A stretch of DNA of 64,000 nt from the NCBI RefSeq assembly GCF_011751765.2, contig NZ_CP061169.1, positions 62,001 to 126,000 of the forward strand. The letters are read 5' to 3'. Below are positions 33,721 through 42,916 of the stretch, piece by piece; position 1 is the first letter of the stretch, and each line of letters opens with the position of its first letter. Position numbers and translations under genes: made by a program. The notes below the pieces were generated by a model. That model ran no database searches, was not told where the DNA came from, and was given only the letters and a program-made list of their open reading frames with translations. The DNA comes from Paramicrobacterium chengjingii (GTDB lineage Bacteria > Actinomycetota > Actinomycetes > Actinomycetales > Microbacteriaceae).

Positions 33721-36700
33721 GTGAGCTCCTCAAAAACTTCCGCATCGCACGAAGCGCAGGCCATGGCTCGCCCTCAAGATCTCGCCGACGAAGCGATCGC
33801 GCTTGTTCATCGGTGGTTGAAAGAGGCAGAGGAGATTCCCAAGGATGCCGCAGGCGAGAGGCTCGCCGGAGTGCTCAGTGACCCCAACGGCCTGGCGTTC
33901 ACTGTCGGCTTCGTCGACGGCGTCATTCGTCCGGAAGATCGGCGTGCCGCTGCGAAAAAGCTCAGCGAGCTGACGCCGCTCACTCCGCAGTTTCTTCCGG
34001 CGGCGCTGCGCGGAGCGATCGGCCTCGGTGGCGTCTTTGCCAAGCCGCTGCCCGACATCGTCGTTCCCATTGCGCGTCGGGTGCTGCGCGAGATGGTCAG
34101 CCACCTCATCATCGACGCGACCGATTCAAAACTCGGCCCGGCCATCGCGAAGATTAAGAAACACGACGTCGGTCTCAACATCAATCTCTTGGGCGAGGCG
34201 ATTCTCGGCGAACACGAGGCCGAGAGGCGCATCGCGGGCACAAAGGAGCTGCTCGCGCGACCCGACGTCAACTACGTATCGATCAAGGTGTCGTCCACCG
34301 TCGCGCCGCACAACCACTGGGCCTTCGACGAGGCCGTCGAGCGCATTCAGAATCACCTTTCTCCGCTACTCGAGCAGGCAAAGGCCGCGAGTCCTCAGAA
34401 ATTCATCAACTTCGACATGGAGGAGTACAAAGACCTCGACCTCACCCTTGCCGTCTTCACGGGAATGCTCGACCGCCCCGAGTTTAAGCAGCTCGAAGCC
34501 GGAATCGTGCTGCAGGCATACCTACCGGATGCCCTTGACGCGATGATGCATCTGCAGGACTGGTCAGCGCGCCGCGTCGCCGACGGCGGAGCACCGATCA
34601 AGGTGCGCGTCGTGAAGGGCGCGAACCTGCCGATGGAGCACGTCGACGCAGCAATCCACGGCTGGCCGGCAGCCATCTGGGACTCGAAGCAGGGCTCAGA
34701 CACCAGCTACAAGGCGGTGCTTGACTACGCGCTGCACGCCGACCGCGTGAAGAACGTGCACATCGGCGTTGCCGGTCACAACCTCTTCGACGTTGCGCTT
34801 GCCTGGCTGCTGGCGAAGAAGCGCGGCGCTGAGCAGGGCGTCGAGTTCGAGATGCTCCTCGGCATGGCCACGGGCCAAGCGGAGGTTGTGAAGCGCGACG
34901 TCGGATCGCTTCTGCTCTACACGCCGGTCGTGCATCCTCAGGAGTTCGATGTCGCCATCTCGTATCTGATTCGCCGACTCGAAGAAGGCGCAAGCCACGA
35001 GAACTTCATGTCTGCCGTCTTCGAGCTCAACGAAAGCGAGACGCTGTTCGAACGCGAGAAGCAGCGTTTCCTCGCCTCGCTCGCCGACCTTGAGGCAATC
35101 ACCGGTGACGGCAACGTCGAATCATTCGATGTGCCGAAGCCCAATCGCCAGCAGGACCGCCGCTCGTACGACGCCGAGGGTGCCGAGACACGCATCGAGG
35201 CGCGTATCGCAGCCGGTCGGAAGGGCGAGTTCGACAACACTCCAGACACCGACCCCGACCTCGTCGGAAACCGCACGTGGGGGCGCGCGATTGCGAACCG
35301 CATGGTGGAGTCGACACTGGGAACGGATGCCGTTGAGGCGTCGCGCATCGGCGACGAAGCCGCGCTCAACGACGCGATCGAGCGCGGAGTTTCGGCGGCC
35401 GACGCCTGGCAGGAACTGGGGGCAGACGAGCGCGCGCGCATCCTCTACCGCGCGGCCGAGAAGCTCGAAGAACACAGGGCGGACCTTCTCGAGGTCGCCG
35501 GATCCGAGGCGGGTAAAACCCTCGACCAGGGCGACCCCGAGGTTTCGGAAGCAATTGACTTCGCCAACTACTATGCGATGCTCGGTCAGCAGCTGGAACA
35601 GGTGGATGGCGCGACCCACACGTCGAAGAAGCTCGTCGCCGTGATTCCGCCGTGGAACTTTCCGATTGCGATTCCCGCGGGCGGCACACTTGCGGCTCTC
35701 GCCTCCGGTGCATCCGTCATCATCAAGCCCGCGTCCAACTCCGCCCGAACTGGCGCGGTGATGGTGGAGGCGCTGTGGGAGGCGGGTGTTCCCCGCGATG
35801 TCTTGCAGCTCGCGCAGTTTACCGACCGTGAGCTGGGTTCGAAGCTCGTTGCAGACGAGCGCGTCGACCGGCTGATCCTGACCGGTTCGTACGAGACGGC
35901 AGAGACCTTCCGCGCGCTGCGACAGGATCTGCCGATCCTTGCCGAGACCAGCGGCAAGAACGCGATCATCGTTACACCGAACGCCGACCTCGACCTTGCA
36001 GCGAAAGACGTCGCGCAATCGGCCTTCGGGCACGCAGGGCAGAAGTGCTCCGCGGCATCCCTCGTGATTCTCGTCGGCTCTGTCGCGAAATCACGCCGAT
36101 TCCGCAGCCAGCTGATCGATGCCGTGCAGTCCCTCACGGTCGGTACTCCCGAGCACCTCGACACGCAGATGGGACCCGTGATCACGGCGCCGTCCGGCAA
36201 GCTGCTGCGCGGGCTCACAACGCTCGGCCCCGGCGAGAGCTGGGCGATCAAGCCCGAGCCGCTCGCAAGCGACAGCCCTCTCGCTCTCGACAAGAACGGC
36301 GAGAACAAGCTGTGGAGCCCCGGGGTGCGTGACGGCGTGCGCCGCGGTTCCGAGTACCACCTCACGGAGTATTTCGGGCCGATCCTCGGCATCATGACCG
36401 CTGACACGCTCGACGAGGCGATCGATATCGTGAATGACATCGAGTACGGACTCACGACCGGGCTGCACTCGCTCGACAGCGACGAGCTCGCGACGTGGCT
36501 CGACCGCATCCAGGCAGGCAACCTCTACGCAAACCGGGGGATCACGGGAGCGATCGTGCGACGCCAGTCGTTCGGCGGCTGGAAGAAGTCCGCGATCGGC
36601 GCCGGCACCAAGGCAGGCGGCCCCAACTACCTACATGGCCTTGTTGACTGGTCGGATGCCGCGCCCGCGGACTCGTCGCATTCACCCCGTGTGCCGGCAG

Positions 36701-37308
36701 CCGCCCTGCTCGGTGCAGCGGAGCGTTCCGGAGTCACCGGTGACGACCTCAACTGGCTGACGGCGGCGCTCGGCACTGACGCGACAGCGTGGGCGAACGA
36801 GTTCGGCATCGCGCGCGACGCCTCTCAGCTCGGAGTCGAACGCAATATGCTGCGCTACTGCCCCGTCAACGTGACGATCCGCGTCGCCGCTGACGCCCCG
36901 CTGCACCACGTTGTGCGCGCGGTTGCGGCGGGTCTCGCCGCTGAGGCGACTCCGACGGTGAGCACCCCGATCGCGCTTCCCGAGCGGATCATGAATGCGA
37001 TGCGCGCCAGCGGCGTGACCATCAACTTCGAAGACAATGCGGCGTGGCAGAAGCGCGTCGCCGACCTCGCTGCGAAGCAGGGACCCTCGGCAAGCGAGCG
37101 CATTCGCATCGTGGCCGGAGCATCACGTGAGTCAGAGGTAGCCGCCGTCTATGCCGCATCGAAGGGTAAGCCCGACGTCGCGGTCTACGGCGGTGAGGTC
37201 GTGTCGGCCGGCCGCGTCGAGATGCTTCCGCATCTGCACGAGCAGGCTGTGTCGATCACGGCGCACCGCTTCGGAACCCCGAACACGCTCTCAGACGGCG
37301 TTATCTAG
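33721..37308 (+). CDS. putA: Bifunctional proline dehydrogenase / L-glutamate gamma-semialdehyde dehydrogenase PutA
   Basis: This 1195-residue enzyme oxidises proline to glutamate in two steps. I chose GTG 33721 behind GAAAGG; the open frame runs 41 codons further upstream through promoter DNA. The proline dehydrogenase barrel covers about residues 90-430 (VRVVKGANLPMEHVDA, FAD site). The aldehyde dehydrogenase domain covers about 500-1000, with WNFPIAIPAGG, catalytic Glu in LAETSGKNAIIV and catalytic Cys776 in GHAGQKCSAAS. A C-terminal domain of some 180 residues ends RFGTPNTLSDGVI. A diverged second copy of this tail lies at 40868-40984. No DNA-binding N-terminal domain is present, so it is not a self-regulating PutA. 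Confidence 0.95.
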   Translation: MSSSKTSASHEAQAMARPQDLADEAIALVHRWLKEAEEIPKDAAGERLAGVLSDPNGLAFTVGFVDGVIRPEDRRAAAKKLSELTPLTPQFLPAALRGAIGLGGVFAKPLPDIVVPIARRVLREMVSHLIIDATDSKLGPAIAKIKKHDVGLNINLLGEAILGEHEAERRIAGTKELLARPDVNYVSIKVSSTVAPHNHWAFDEAVERIQNHLSPLLEQAKAASPQKFINFDMEEYKDLDLTLAVFTGMLDRPEFKQLEAGIVLQAYLPDALDAMMHLQDWSARRVADGGAPIKVRVVKGANLPMEHVDAAIHGWPAAIWDSKQGSDTSYKAVLDYALHADRVKNVHIGVAGHNLFDVALAWLLAKKRGAEQGVEFEMLLGMATGQAEVVKRDVGSLLLYTPVVHPQEFDVAISYLIRRLEEGASHENFMSAVFELNESETLFEREKQRFLASLADLEAITGDGNVESFDVPKPNRQQDRRSYDAEGAETRIEARIAAGRKGEFDNTPDTDPDLVGNRTWGRAIANRMVESTLGTDAVEASRIGDEAALNDAIERGVSAADAWQELGADERARILYRAAEKLEEHRADLLEVAGSEAGKTLDQGDPEVSEAIDFANYYAMLGQQLEQVDGATHTSKKLVAVIPPWNFPIAIPAGGTLAALASGASVIIKPASNSARTGAVMVEALWEAGVPRDVLQLAQFTDRELGSKLVADERVDRLILTGSYETAETFRALRQDLPILAETSGKNAIIVTPNADLDLAAKDVAQSAFGHAGQKCSAASLVILVGSVAKSRRFRSQLIDAVQSLTVGTPEHLDTQMGPVITAPSGKLLRGLTTLGPGESWAIKPEPLASDSPLALDKNGENKLWSPGVRDGVRRGSEYHLTEYFGPILGIMTADTLDEAIDIVNDIEYGLTTGLHSLDSDELATWLDRIQAGNLYANRGITGAIVRRQSFGGWKKSAIGAGTKAGGPNYLHGLVDWSDAAPADSSHSPRVPAAALLGAAERSGVTGDDLNWLTAALGTDATAWANEFGIARDASQLGVERNMLRYCPVNVTIRVAADAPLHHVVRAVAAGLAAEATPTVSTPIALPERIMNAMRASGVTINFEDNAAWQKRVADLAAKQGPSASERIRIVAGASRESEVAAVYAASKGKPDVAVYGGEVVSAGRVEMLPHLHEQAVSITAHRFGTPNTLSDGVI

Positions 37309-37330
37309 ATCCCGTTCCGGGGCGGTTCGC

Positions 37331-37906
37331 TCACGGTTCCACGTGCGACCTGATGTATACCCACACCGTGCCTTCGTCGTCATGACCGAAACTGATAATC
37401 GTGCCTGAACGTTGATCATCTTTGTCGGCAAAGCTGCGGTCCCGGGTGAGGTCGCGTGATTCGAAATACTCCCGTTCGTCGTCTGACAGGCAGGTTGTTG
37501 AGGGGTACAGGCACTGTGCGTATCCAGAACCTAGCTCGACGTCCGTGTCAGGCGGGAGCGTCACGAGTGCGGACATGCCGGTGCTGAAGAAGTCCTCCGA
37601 GGAGGCCGACTCGACAATCGTCGACCCTTCTGGCAACTGCAGGTTGGCCTTTTCCTCAATCCACGCCTCGGATCGAGACACGCACCACGTGGGCCACAGT
37701 ACGAAGCATCGCCCCGAGTCGAACGGTGGAAAGGTCACGAATCGGAAGACGAAGCCTCCGCCCCACACGAGAATCACGATGGCAAGCACGGCACCACCCA
37801 CGAGGGACAAACGAGCGGGAAGTGAACGCCGCCTTCTGTGGGGCTCTTCAGGCAAAGGCAGTCCCAGCTCGGACGCGCTGACAATCTCGTAACGTCGACG
37901 TGTCAT
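37331..37906 (-). CDS. Membrane-anchored protein of unknown function
   Basis: This 191-residue protein has a cytoplasmic N-terminus of about 30 residues (MTRRRYEIVSASELGLPLPEE), one transmembrane helix (about 33-54) and an exposed domain of 135 residues with four cysteines. I recognise no family. The general plan is like the 32192-32587 protein. It lies at the left edge of the segment bounded by the two putA tails, so it may have been acquired with it. Confidence 0.55.
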   Translation of the reverse strand: MTRRRYEIVSASELGLPLPEEPHRRRRSLPARLSLVGGAVLAIVILVWGGGFVFRFVTFPPFDSGRCFVLWPTWCVSRSEAWIEEKANLQLPEGSTIVESASSEDFFSTGMSALVTLPPDTDVELGSGYAQCLYPSTTCLSDDEREYFESRDLTRDRSFADKDDQRSGTIISFGHDDEGTVWVYIRSHVEP

Positions 37907-37938
37907 CGGCGCTCATCCAAGATCACGGAACTCCCCCT

Positions 37939-38577
37939 CTAGGTTTCGTTCAACTGATGCCCGGGCGCTCTTGCCGCCGGAAGGATCTTTCCGGTGGTCG
38001 CCCAGTCACTCAGCCAATCGACGAGCAGCTTCTTCTCAGCGAGCTGGACTCTCCCGCGCAATGACGAAACATCATCGCTTGCGAGAACGTGGACAGGTAC
38101 CTGCGCCAGAACCGGTCCCGCGTCATATTCTTCGGTCACAAGATGAACGGTCGCACCTGTAGTTGGTGCCCTGTCGTGTAGAACGGCTTCATGGACACGG
38201 TCGCCGTACATACCGGTTGAGCCGTAGGCGGGCAGCAGTGCCGGATGCGTGTTGACGATCCGATGCTCATACGCACGAAGAACGCGGGGGCCGATCTTCT
38301 TCATGTATCCGGCCAGCACGATCAGATCGACCTGTGCTTCACTCAACGCGTCGAGCATCGAAGAGTCCCGGAGGACAGGATCGGGATGGGTAACACCGCT
38401 GAGATGGACGTTTTGGATACCGTGCCGAGCCGCGACGTCGAAGATGCCTGATTTGCTGTTGTTGCCGATGATGATCGCTACTTCGGCTTCGATCGCTGTT
38501 GCGGTCGCGACAGCATCGGCAGTGGTGCCAGACCCTGAGCCGATCAGAGCCAGGCGTTTAATCGAGGGCATGAACAC
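37939..38577 (-). CDS. purN: Phosphoribosylglycinamide formyltransferase-like protein (PurN family)
   Basis: This 212-residue protein has the formyltransferase fold of PurN. A phosphate-binding loop GSGSGTTADA lies near residue 13. The catalytic segment is IVNTHPALLPAYGSTGMYGDRVHEAVL with the conserved Asn and His, and the conserved aspartate is in VTEEYDAGPVLAQ. PurN makes formyl-GAR in purine synthesis. No other purine gene is nearby, and the gene lies in the putA-tail-bounded segment, so it may be a second or specialised formyltransferase rather than the housekeeping enzyme. The start could also be the ATG two codons later. Confidence 0.75.
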   Translation of the reverse strand: MFMPSIKRLALIGSGSGTTADAVATATAIEAEVAIIIGNNSKSGIFDVAARHGIQNVHLSGVTHPDPVLRDSSMLDALSEAQVDLIVLAGYMKKIGPRVLRAYEHRIVNTHPALLPAYGSTGMYGDRVHEAVLHDRAPTTGATVHLVTEEYDAGPVLAQVPVHVLASDDVSSLRGRVQLAEKKLLVDWLSDWATTGKILPAARAPGHQLNET

Positions 38578-38628
38578 AGTCTAGATTTGCTCAGAATCAT
38601 CGGTCGGGCTGAGACCTGGCAAAGACAT

Positions 38629-39096
38629 TCAGAGAAGTCTTCGCTCGAAGACCACGTTGAGTGGCGCGAAGCCTTCTGACTCGAAGAACGTGTGAGCGTC
38701 GTGGTTGAAGGACCACGAATCGAGTCTCACAGCATCAACGTTCTCTGCGCGCCCGATAGTGACTGCAGCGTCCATTAGCTGCTTACCGATGCCCCGCCGC
38801 TGCATGGCAGGGTCAACCGCGATGTGGTGCACGTACAGGCTCTTGGACGCATGGCGGAACGGATTCGCGGGCCGCGCACTGATTTCTGCGAGTAGGTAGC
38901 CGGCGGCCGTGCCGTCGAGGTCCGCGATGAGGACTATCGCTCCGCTTGCCAGCTGATCGGCGAGGAACGTGCGCAGTGCCTCGCGATCAGGCGCTCTGAA
39001 AAGGTCGGGTCTTCCTTCCGCGTGCAGCTGTTGGATTCCAACGCTGAGGGCACTCAACCGATCGAGGTCTGACTCTGCTGCTCTTCGAACCGACAT
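38629..39096 (-). CDS. GNAT family N-acetyltransferase
   Basis: This 155-residue acetyltransferase has the acetyl-CoA motif VDPAMQRRGIGKQLMDAA preceded by the strand LYVHHIA. The C-terminal part AHTFFESEGFAPLNVVFERRLL is typical GNAT. The acceptor substrate is unknown. It is in the segment between putA and the putA-tail remnant. The start MSVRRAAESDLDRLS at 39094-39096 fits the normal GNAT N-terminus. Confidence 0.82.
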   Translation of the reverse strand: MSVRRAAESDLDRLSALSVGIQQLHAEGRPDLFRAPDREALRTFLADQLASGAIVLIADLDGTAAGYLLAEISARPANPFRHASKSLYVHHIAVDPAMQRRGIGKQLMDAAVTIGRAENVDAVRLDSWSFNHDAHTFFESEGFAPLNVVFERRLL

Positions 39097-39278
39097 GACC
39101 GAAGCCTATCTACTAAGCACAGCCCGTCGGTCGGTCACTGATCGAGCCATTGCCTGCCGAAAACGATTGTTTACGGCAGGTGTCCGATGCGCTCGCGCAA
39201 CTGGATGTTGCTCCAGCGTTACGCCTCCAGAGTCTCGATACGAGAGCGGTCACGACTCGCTGTCGCTACGATTATCAG

Positions 39279-39817
39279 ATGCACACTGTGCGCGAGCCTT
39301 TTCGTCGGGGGATGCTCGCCAGGCCGCACGGCACGCAAGTATATTGGGAAATGTCAGGAAACCCGACCGTTACCTGGTTGTCGGACTCGATCAGCGAGGT
39401 TGTGGACGCAGCACACCGTGGCGATCGACGACCTCGACAACATCGATGAAAACAACACCGCTGCGGTTATCGCCGACATCGAGGCGCTGCGCGAGCATCT
39501 AGGAATCTCAGCGTGGCGGCCCGGGCAACTTCACGAAGATCCGCGAGCGCGGGAGAACTTCGCTCACCCACTATTGGGCCCATGACTGCTTCTTGACAGG
39601 CGACGATCGCATCCTCGAGTGCGCAAGTCAGCTCACGGGCATCCAGGGATACCTCATTCACGGACGACGGGACGTGAATTCTCCGTCCGTCACGCCGTGG
39701 CGACTGCACAAGACATGGCCGGGAAGCCGGCTACAGATCGTGGAGTCCGAAGGACACGGCGGAAAAATCGCCAAGCAGCTGGCTACCGAGGCAATCGAGT
39801 CGGCATTAGCGCGCTGA
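39279..39817 (+). pseudogene. Decayed proline iminopeptidase (S33)
   Basis: Fragments of one proline iminopeptidase are recognisable in three frames. The N-terminal part is EPFRRGMLARPHGTQVYWEMSGNP (from 39279). Next is VVGLDQRGCGRSTPW in another frame (about 39372-39420), then IADIEALREHLGISAW in a third (to about 39520). The nucleophile elbow and cap are deleted. The C-terminal part THYWAHDCFLTGDDRIL, then IQGYLIHGRRDVNSP to ESEGHGG, closes it at 39817. Two frameshifts and a large internal deletion make it non-functional. An intact S33 enzyme is encoded at 17599-18846. Confidence 0.82.
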
Positions 39818-40152
39818 CACACGGTGGCTCTGCCGAGTGCCGCGAAGAGAATCGAGAGCCTCGAAGTAGACATCCGCTCCTCGGCCGAAAACTCCTGCCG
39901 TATAACGATTGTGACGAGCGTTTGTGGCGGTCGTCCAGTGCGCTATGCAAGGACCGGGCTAGAAACGGTCCATTTCGAGGCTATTTAGGCATGTTTTGGG
40001 CCTAGATGAATGAGTCCTATTAGCGTTTGACTGCGTGGAGGCTGTTAAACCCTGTTTGTGAAGACAGATTTGAACACCCTCCTGACCACACTTTAGGTAG
40101 CCTGCTTGACTAGTACGCACCAGCCGACAGGATGAGCGAGAAGGGGGCAGTG
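39818..40152. other. Intergenic region, 335 bp, no gene recognised
   Basis: This stretch is visibly richer in A and T than its surroundings (about 39960-40110). It contains a short inverted repeat, GGACCG-N9-CGGTCC, near 39953-39973, and possible -35 elements TTGACT at 40027 and 40106. I see no open frame with family resemblance. It probably includes the promoter of the lipoprotein gene. Confidence 0.4.
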
Positions 40153-40833
40153 ATGCCACGCTCCGCGAGCACCGTGGGAGCCGTTGTGGCTCTCCTCAGC
40201 CTCATTGCCGTTACGGGATGCGGCGCTGGTTCTGCTGAACGCGCGGACGGAGCCGCATCTGCAGAGTCTGGCGCGCCAGTGGAAACGCCGACACCGACGC
40301 CCACGATCGAACCGGTCGAGACCATTGCCACAACGCCAATCTCTGTCGAGGATTATCTCAGTCTCACCGAGGAGCGCAGTGCCGACGGCGGAGTCAAACT
40401 CGAAGGCGTGCAAGACGATTATCGTGCGCTCGCAGCGGTATTTCCTCTTGCTCTGCCGAACGTGTACGCGTTCCCGGTTGAATCACGCGCCGCCAATAAC
40501 CTCGATGACGAAAAGAAGGTACAGTTCAGTGCCACGTATGGCGAGAACGAAGTCTTCCACTTCTGGCTCGACTCAACGGCGACTGCTGCCTACGCCTCGC
40601 ATCTTCGTGGCGACAGCACGGCAGCGAACCGGTACCTCGATGCCATCGAGGACGGATACGCAACACCTATCCGTCGCCACACCATCGAAGATCCCGAAAA
40701 TGGATACATCGCAGATGTCGTCGACTCCGCGCGCCGAGGAATCTTCGGGCAGATGATTCTTCAGAACGTCAACCCGTTCCTCGAGATTGAACAGTACGAG
40801 GCGGTCGCAGCACAGGCGGGCGACGTCTTCTAG
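40153..40833 (+). CDS. Lipoprotein of unknown function
   Basis: This 226-residue secreted protein has a signal peptide ending in the lipobox VTGC (MPRSASTVGAVVALLSLIAVTGC). A Thr/Pro-rich linker (ETPTPTPTIEP) follows and then a soluble domain of about 160 residues. ATG 40153 is chosen because AAGGGGG lies 7 nt upstream; the frame is open from 40132. I recognise no family. It ends 35 bp before the putA-tail remnant, and therefore within the segment that may have been inserted. Confidence 0.65.
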   Translation: MPRSASTVGAVVALLSLIAVTGCGAGSAERADGAASAESGAPVETPTPTPTIEPVETIATTPISVEDYLSLTEERSADGGVKLEGVQDDYRALAAVFPLALPNVYAFPVESRAANNLDDEKKVQFSATYGENEVFHFWLDSTATAAYASHLRGDSTAANRYLDAIEDGYATPIRRHTIEDPENGYIADVVDSARRGIFGQMILQNVNPFLEIEQYEAVAAQAGDVF

Positions 40834-40867
40834 CCCCGCAGGTGGCGCGCCTAACGCAGTATTGAGC

Positions 40868-40984
40868 GACCTCGCACTGTACGGAGGCCGCGTCGAGATG
40901 CTGCCGCACCTGCGCGAGCAGGCGGTTTCGATCACCGCGCACCGGTTCGGAACGCCGAGCACACTGTCGGACGTCGCCATCTAG
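40868..40984 (+). pseudogene. 3'-terminal fragment of a second putA
   Basis: The frame ending at TAG 40982-40984 reads DLALYGGRVEMLPHLREQ then AVSITAHRFGTPSTLSDVAI, which matches the last residues of PutA (37170-37308) nearly residue for residue apart from a five- to six-residue gap after YGG. Third-codon positions differ often, so it is not a recent copy. No other part of putA is present. It is a truncated remnant and not a gene of its own. Confidence 0.85.
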
Positions 40985-40990
40985 CGCGAG

Positions 40991-42232
40991 TCAGTTGAGG
41001 CGCTGCGCCTTGCCGCGCAGCACTTCGGCCTCGCGCTCGTTGCCCGTGAGTGCGGCGGCGGACTCGAACTCCGCCCGCGCCTCGTCGTGCCTGCCCAGCT
41101 GAGCGAGCAGCTCTCCGCGTACGCTCGGCAGCAGATGTGTGCCCGCAAGGGAGCCTGCCGCAGCAAGATCGTCGACGATCTGCAAAGCTGACGCCGGCCC
41201 TGTCGCCATCGAAACGGCGACTGCGCGATTGAGATCGACGATCGGGTTGGGTGCGAGGCGCCCGAGCGCTTCGTAGAGCACGACGACGCGATCCCAATCG
41301 GTGTCGTCGATGCTTGGCGCACGAGAATGGCACTCGGCGATCGCAGCTTGGAGCGCGTAGGCACCGCGCCCTCGACCGAGCGCATCAGCGCGCTTAAGAG
41401 CATCGCTGCCGCGGCGAATCTGCGCGTGATCCCACCGCGCCCGGTCTTGGTCGGCAAGTAAGACCGGCTGCCCGGCAGCATCCGTTCTGCTGGCGAATCG
41501 CGAGGACTGAAATTCCATGAGCGCGACAAGGGCGAACACCTCGGGCTCGCGAGGCATGAGCCCAGCCAGGGTGCGGCCGAGCCGTAGAGCCTCGCGGGCG
41601 AGATCACGGCGCATCCACGTGTCGCCGGTTGTTGCGGCGTAGCCCTCGGTGAAGATCAGGTAGACAACGCTCAGCACTCCGGCGAGCCGCTCCCGCAGCT
41701 CGGTGGGTTCGGGCGATTCGAACGGCACGTGCGCCTCGGCGAGCGTGCGCTTCGCCCGAGTGATTCGCGCCTGCACCGTCGCGACGGGGGCGAGCAGCAT
41801 CCGCCCGATCTCCGTCGTGGTGAGCCCGGCAACAATGCGCAGCGTGAGTGCAACCTGCGATTCGCGCGAGAGCACCGGGTGGCAGGCGATGAACACCAGC
41901 CGCAGCACGTCGTCGTCGACTGCCTCCAGCGCGTCGGCAGGGTTATCCGGATGCTGGTCGTCGAGCTCTTGCGCCATTGCGGCGTACCGCTCGGCCAACC
42001 GGGCATCGCGCCGCCAGGAGTCGATCGCGCGGCGCTTGGCGACAGCGGTCAACCACGCCGCCGGGTTGCGTGGCACACCAGCATCCGGCCATGTCGCGAG
42101 CGCCTCGAGTGTCGCATCGCTCACCAGGTCTTCGGCGCGCCCGACGTCACCCGTGAATCGGGCGAGCGCCGCAATGATGCGTGCTCCCTCGATTCGCCAG
42201 GTGACGTCGAGCGTGCTCTGAGTGCTGGTCAT
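40991..42232 (-). CDS. RNA polymerase ECF sigma factor, ECF42 type
   Basis: This 413-residue sigma factor begins MTSTQSTLDVTWR at 42230-42232; the frame upstream is antisense-like sequence. It has a region 2 (AARIIAALARFTGDVGRAEDLVSDA-like segment and RNPAAWLTAVAKRRAIDSWRR), region 4 (LTTTEIGRMLLAPVATVQARITRAKRTL) and a long C-terminal TPR-like extension of some 220 residues that marks ECF42. No anti-sigma factor is nearby. Instead, as is typical of ECF42, a DGPF-domain protein is encoded just upstream. The two genes are 29 bp apart. Confidence 0.92.
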   Translation of the reverse strand: MTSTQSTLDVTWRIEGARIIAALARFTGDVGRAEDLVSDATLEALATWPDAGVPRNPAAWLTAVAKRRAIDSWRRDARLAERYAAMAQELDDQHPDNPADALEAVDDDVLRLVFIACHPVLSRESQVALTLRIVAGLTTTEIGRMLLAPVATVQARITRAKRTLAEAHVPFESPEPTELRERLAGVLSVVYLIFTEGYAATTGDTWMRRDLAREALRLGRTLAGLMPREPEVFALVALMEFQSSRFASRTDAAGQPVLLADQDRARWDHAQIRRGSDALKRADALGRGRGAYALQAAIAECHSRAPSIDDTDWDRVVVLYEALGRLAPNPIVDLNRAVAVSMATGPASALQIVDDLAAAGSLAGTHLLPSVRGELLAQLGRHDEARAEFESAAALTGNEREAEVLRGKAQRLN

Positions 42233-42261
42233 CAGCCATCCCGGTTTTCGTCGGTCGGCCG

Positions 42262-42699
42262 CTATGACTGGGCTGCGCGCTCCTCCTGCTCCTTGCGCCA
42301 GCCCTTCTCTTTCTCGATGTACTCGTTGCCGGCGAAGTCGTCGAAGTCGCTCTCGTCGGTGACACGGCGCACTTCGAGCTTGCTTCCGCGGCCGAGCGGG
42401 GCACGGCGCGCCCACTCCACGGCTTCGTCTTTGCTCGCAACCTCGATGATCCAGAACCCGTTGAAGAGCTCGTGCGTTTCGCCGTAGGGGCCGTCGGTGA
42501 CGATCGGGGTCTCAGAGTTGAAGTCGACGACGAAACCTTCGGAGGCGTCGCTGAGTCCTTCTCCGGCGAGCAGCACGCCAGCTTTCATCATCGATTCGTT
42601 ATAGCGCCCCATGGCGTTGATGACCTCTTCGAAGTTTGTCTCCTCGTACTCGTGGATCGCTGCGTCGCTCGTGTTGCGCATGATCAGCATGTATTTCAC
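42262..42699 (-). CDS. YCII/DGPF-domain protein
   Basis: This 145-residue protein has the DGPF motif in TDGPYGETHELFNGFWIIEV and the YCII fold. I chose the GTG at 42697-42699 (MKYMLIMRN) because AAGGAG lies 6 nt upstream and the family typically starts MKYML; the track-length frame begins five codons earlier at an ATG. DGPF proteins are the usual partners and often targets of ECF42 sigma factors. Their biochemical role is not established. Confidence 0.88.
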   Translation of the reverse strand: MKYMLIMRNTSDAAIHEYEETNFEEVINAMGRYNESMMKAGVLLAGEGLSDASEGFVVDFNSETPIVTDGPYGETHELFNGFWIIEVASKDEAVEWARRAPLGRGSKLEVRRVTDESDFDDFAGNEYIEKEKGWRKEQEERAAQS

Positions 42700-42916
42700 G
42701 GTTTTCTCCTTCATTGTGAGGGTGCCGTTTGCTCCCTCTTACTATGACGTCGAACGGCAACCGTGTAAATCGACATCCTGCACGAAATTGTTGAGCGCTA
42801 CGGACAACGTGCAGCGGCGTGCCCATGCACAATGTCCGCATCTACCTGTGTTGTCGGGCTGTGAGGGTGGCGCTGCCGACGTGGCGTGGACGTTGAGGCC
42901 CGGCCAAAATGAAACG

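Noticed and set aside
42720..42916. Search for an ECF42-specific promoter upstream of the DGPF gene
   Set aside because: I saw no -35/-10 pair that I could match to a known ECF42 motif with confidence.
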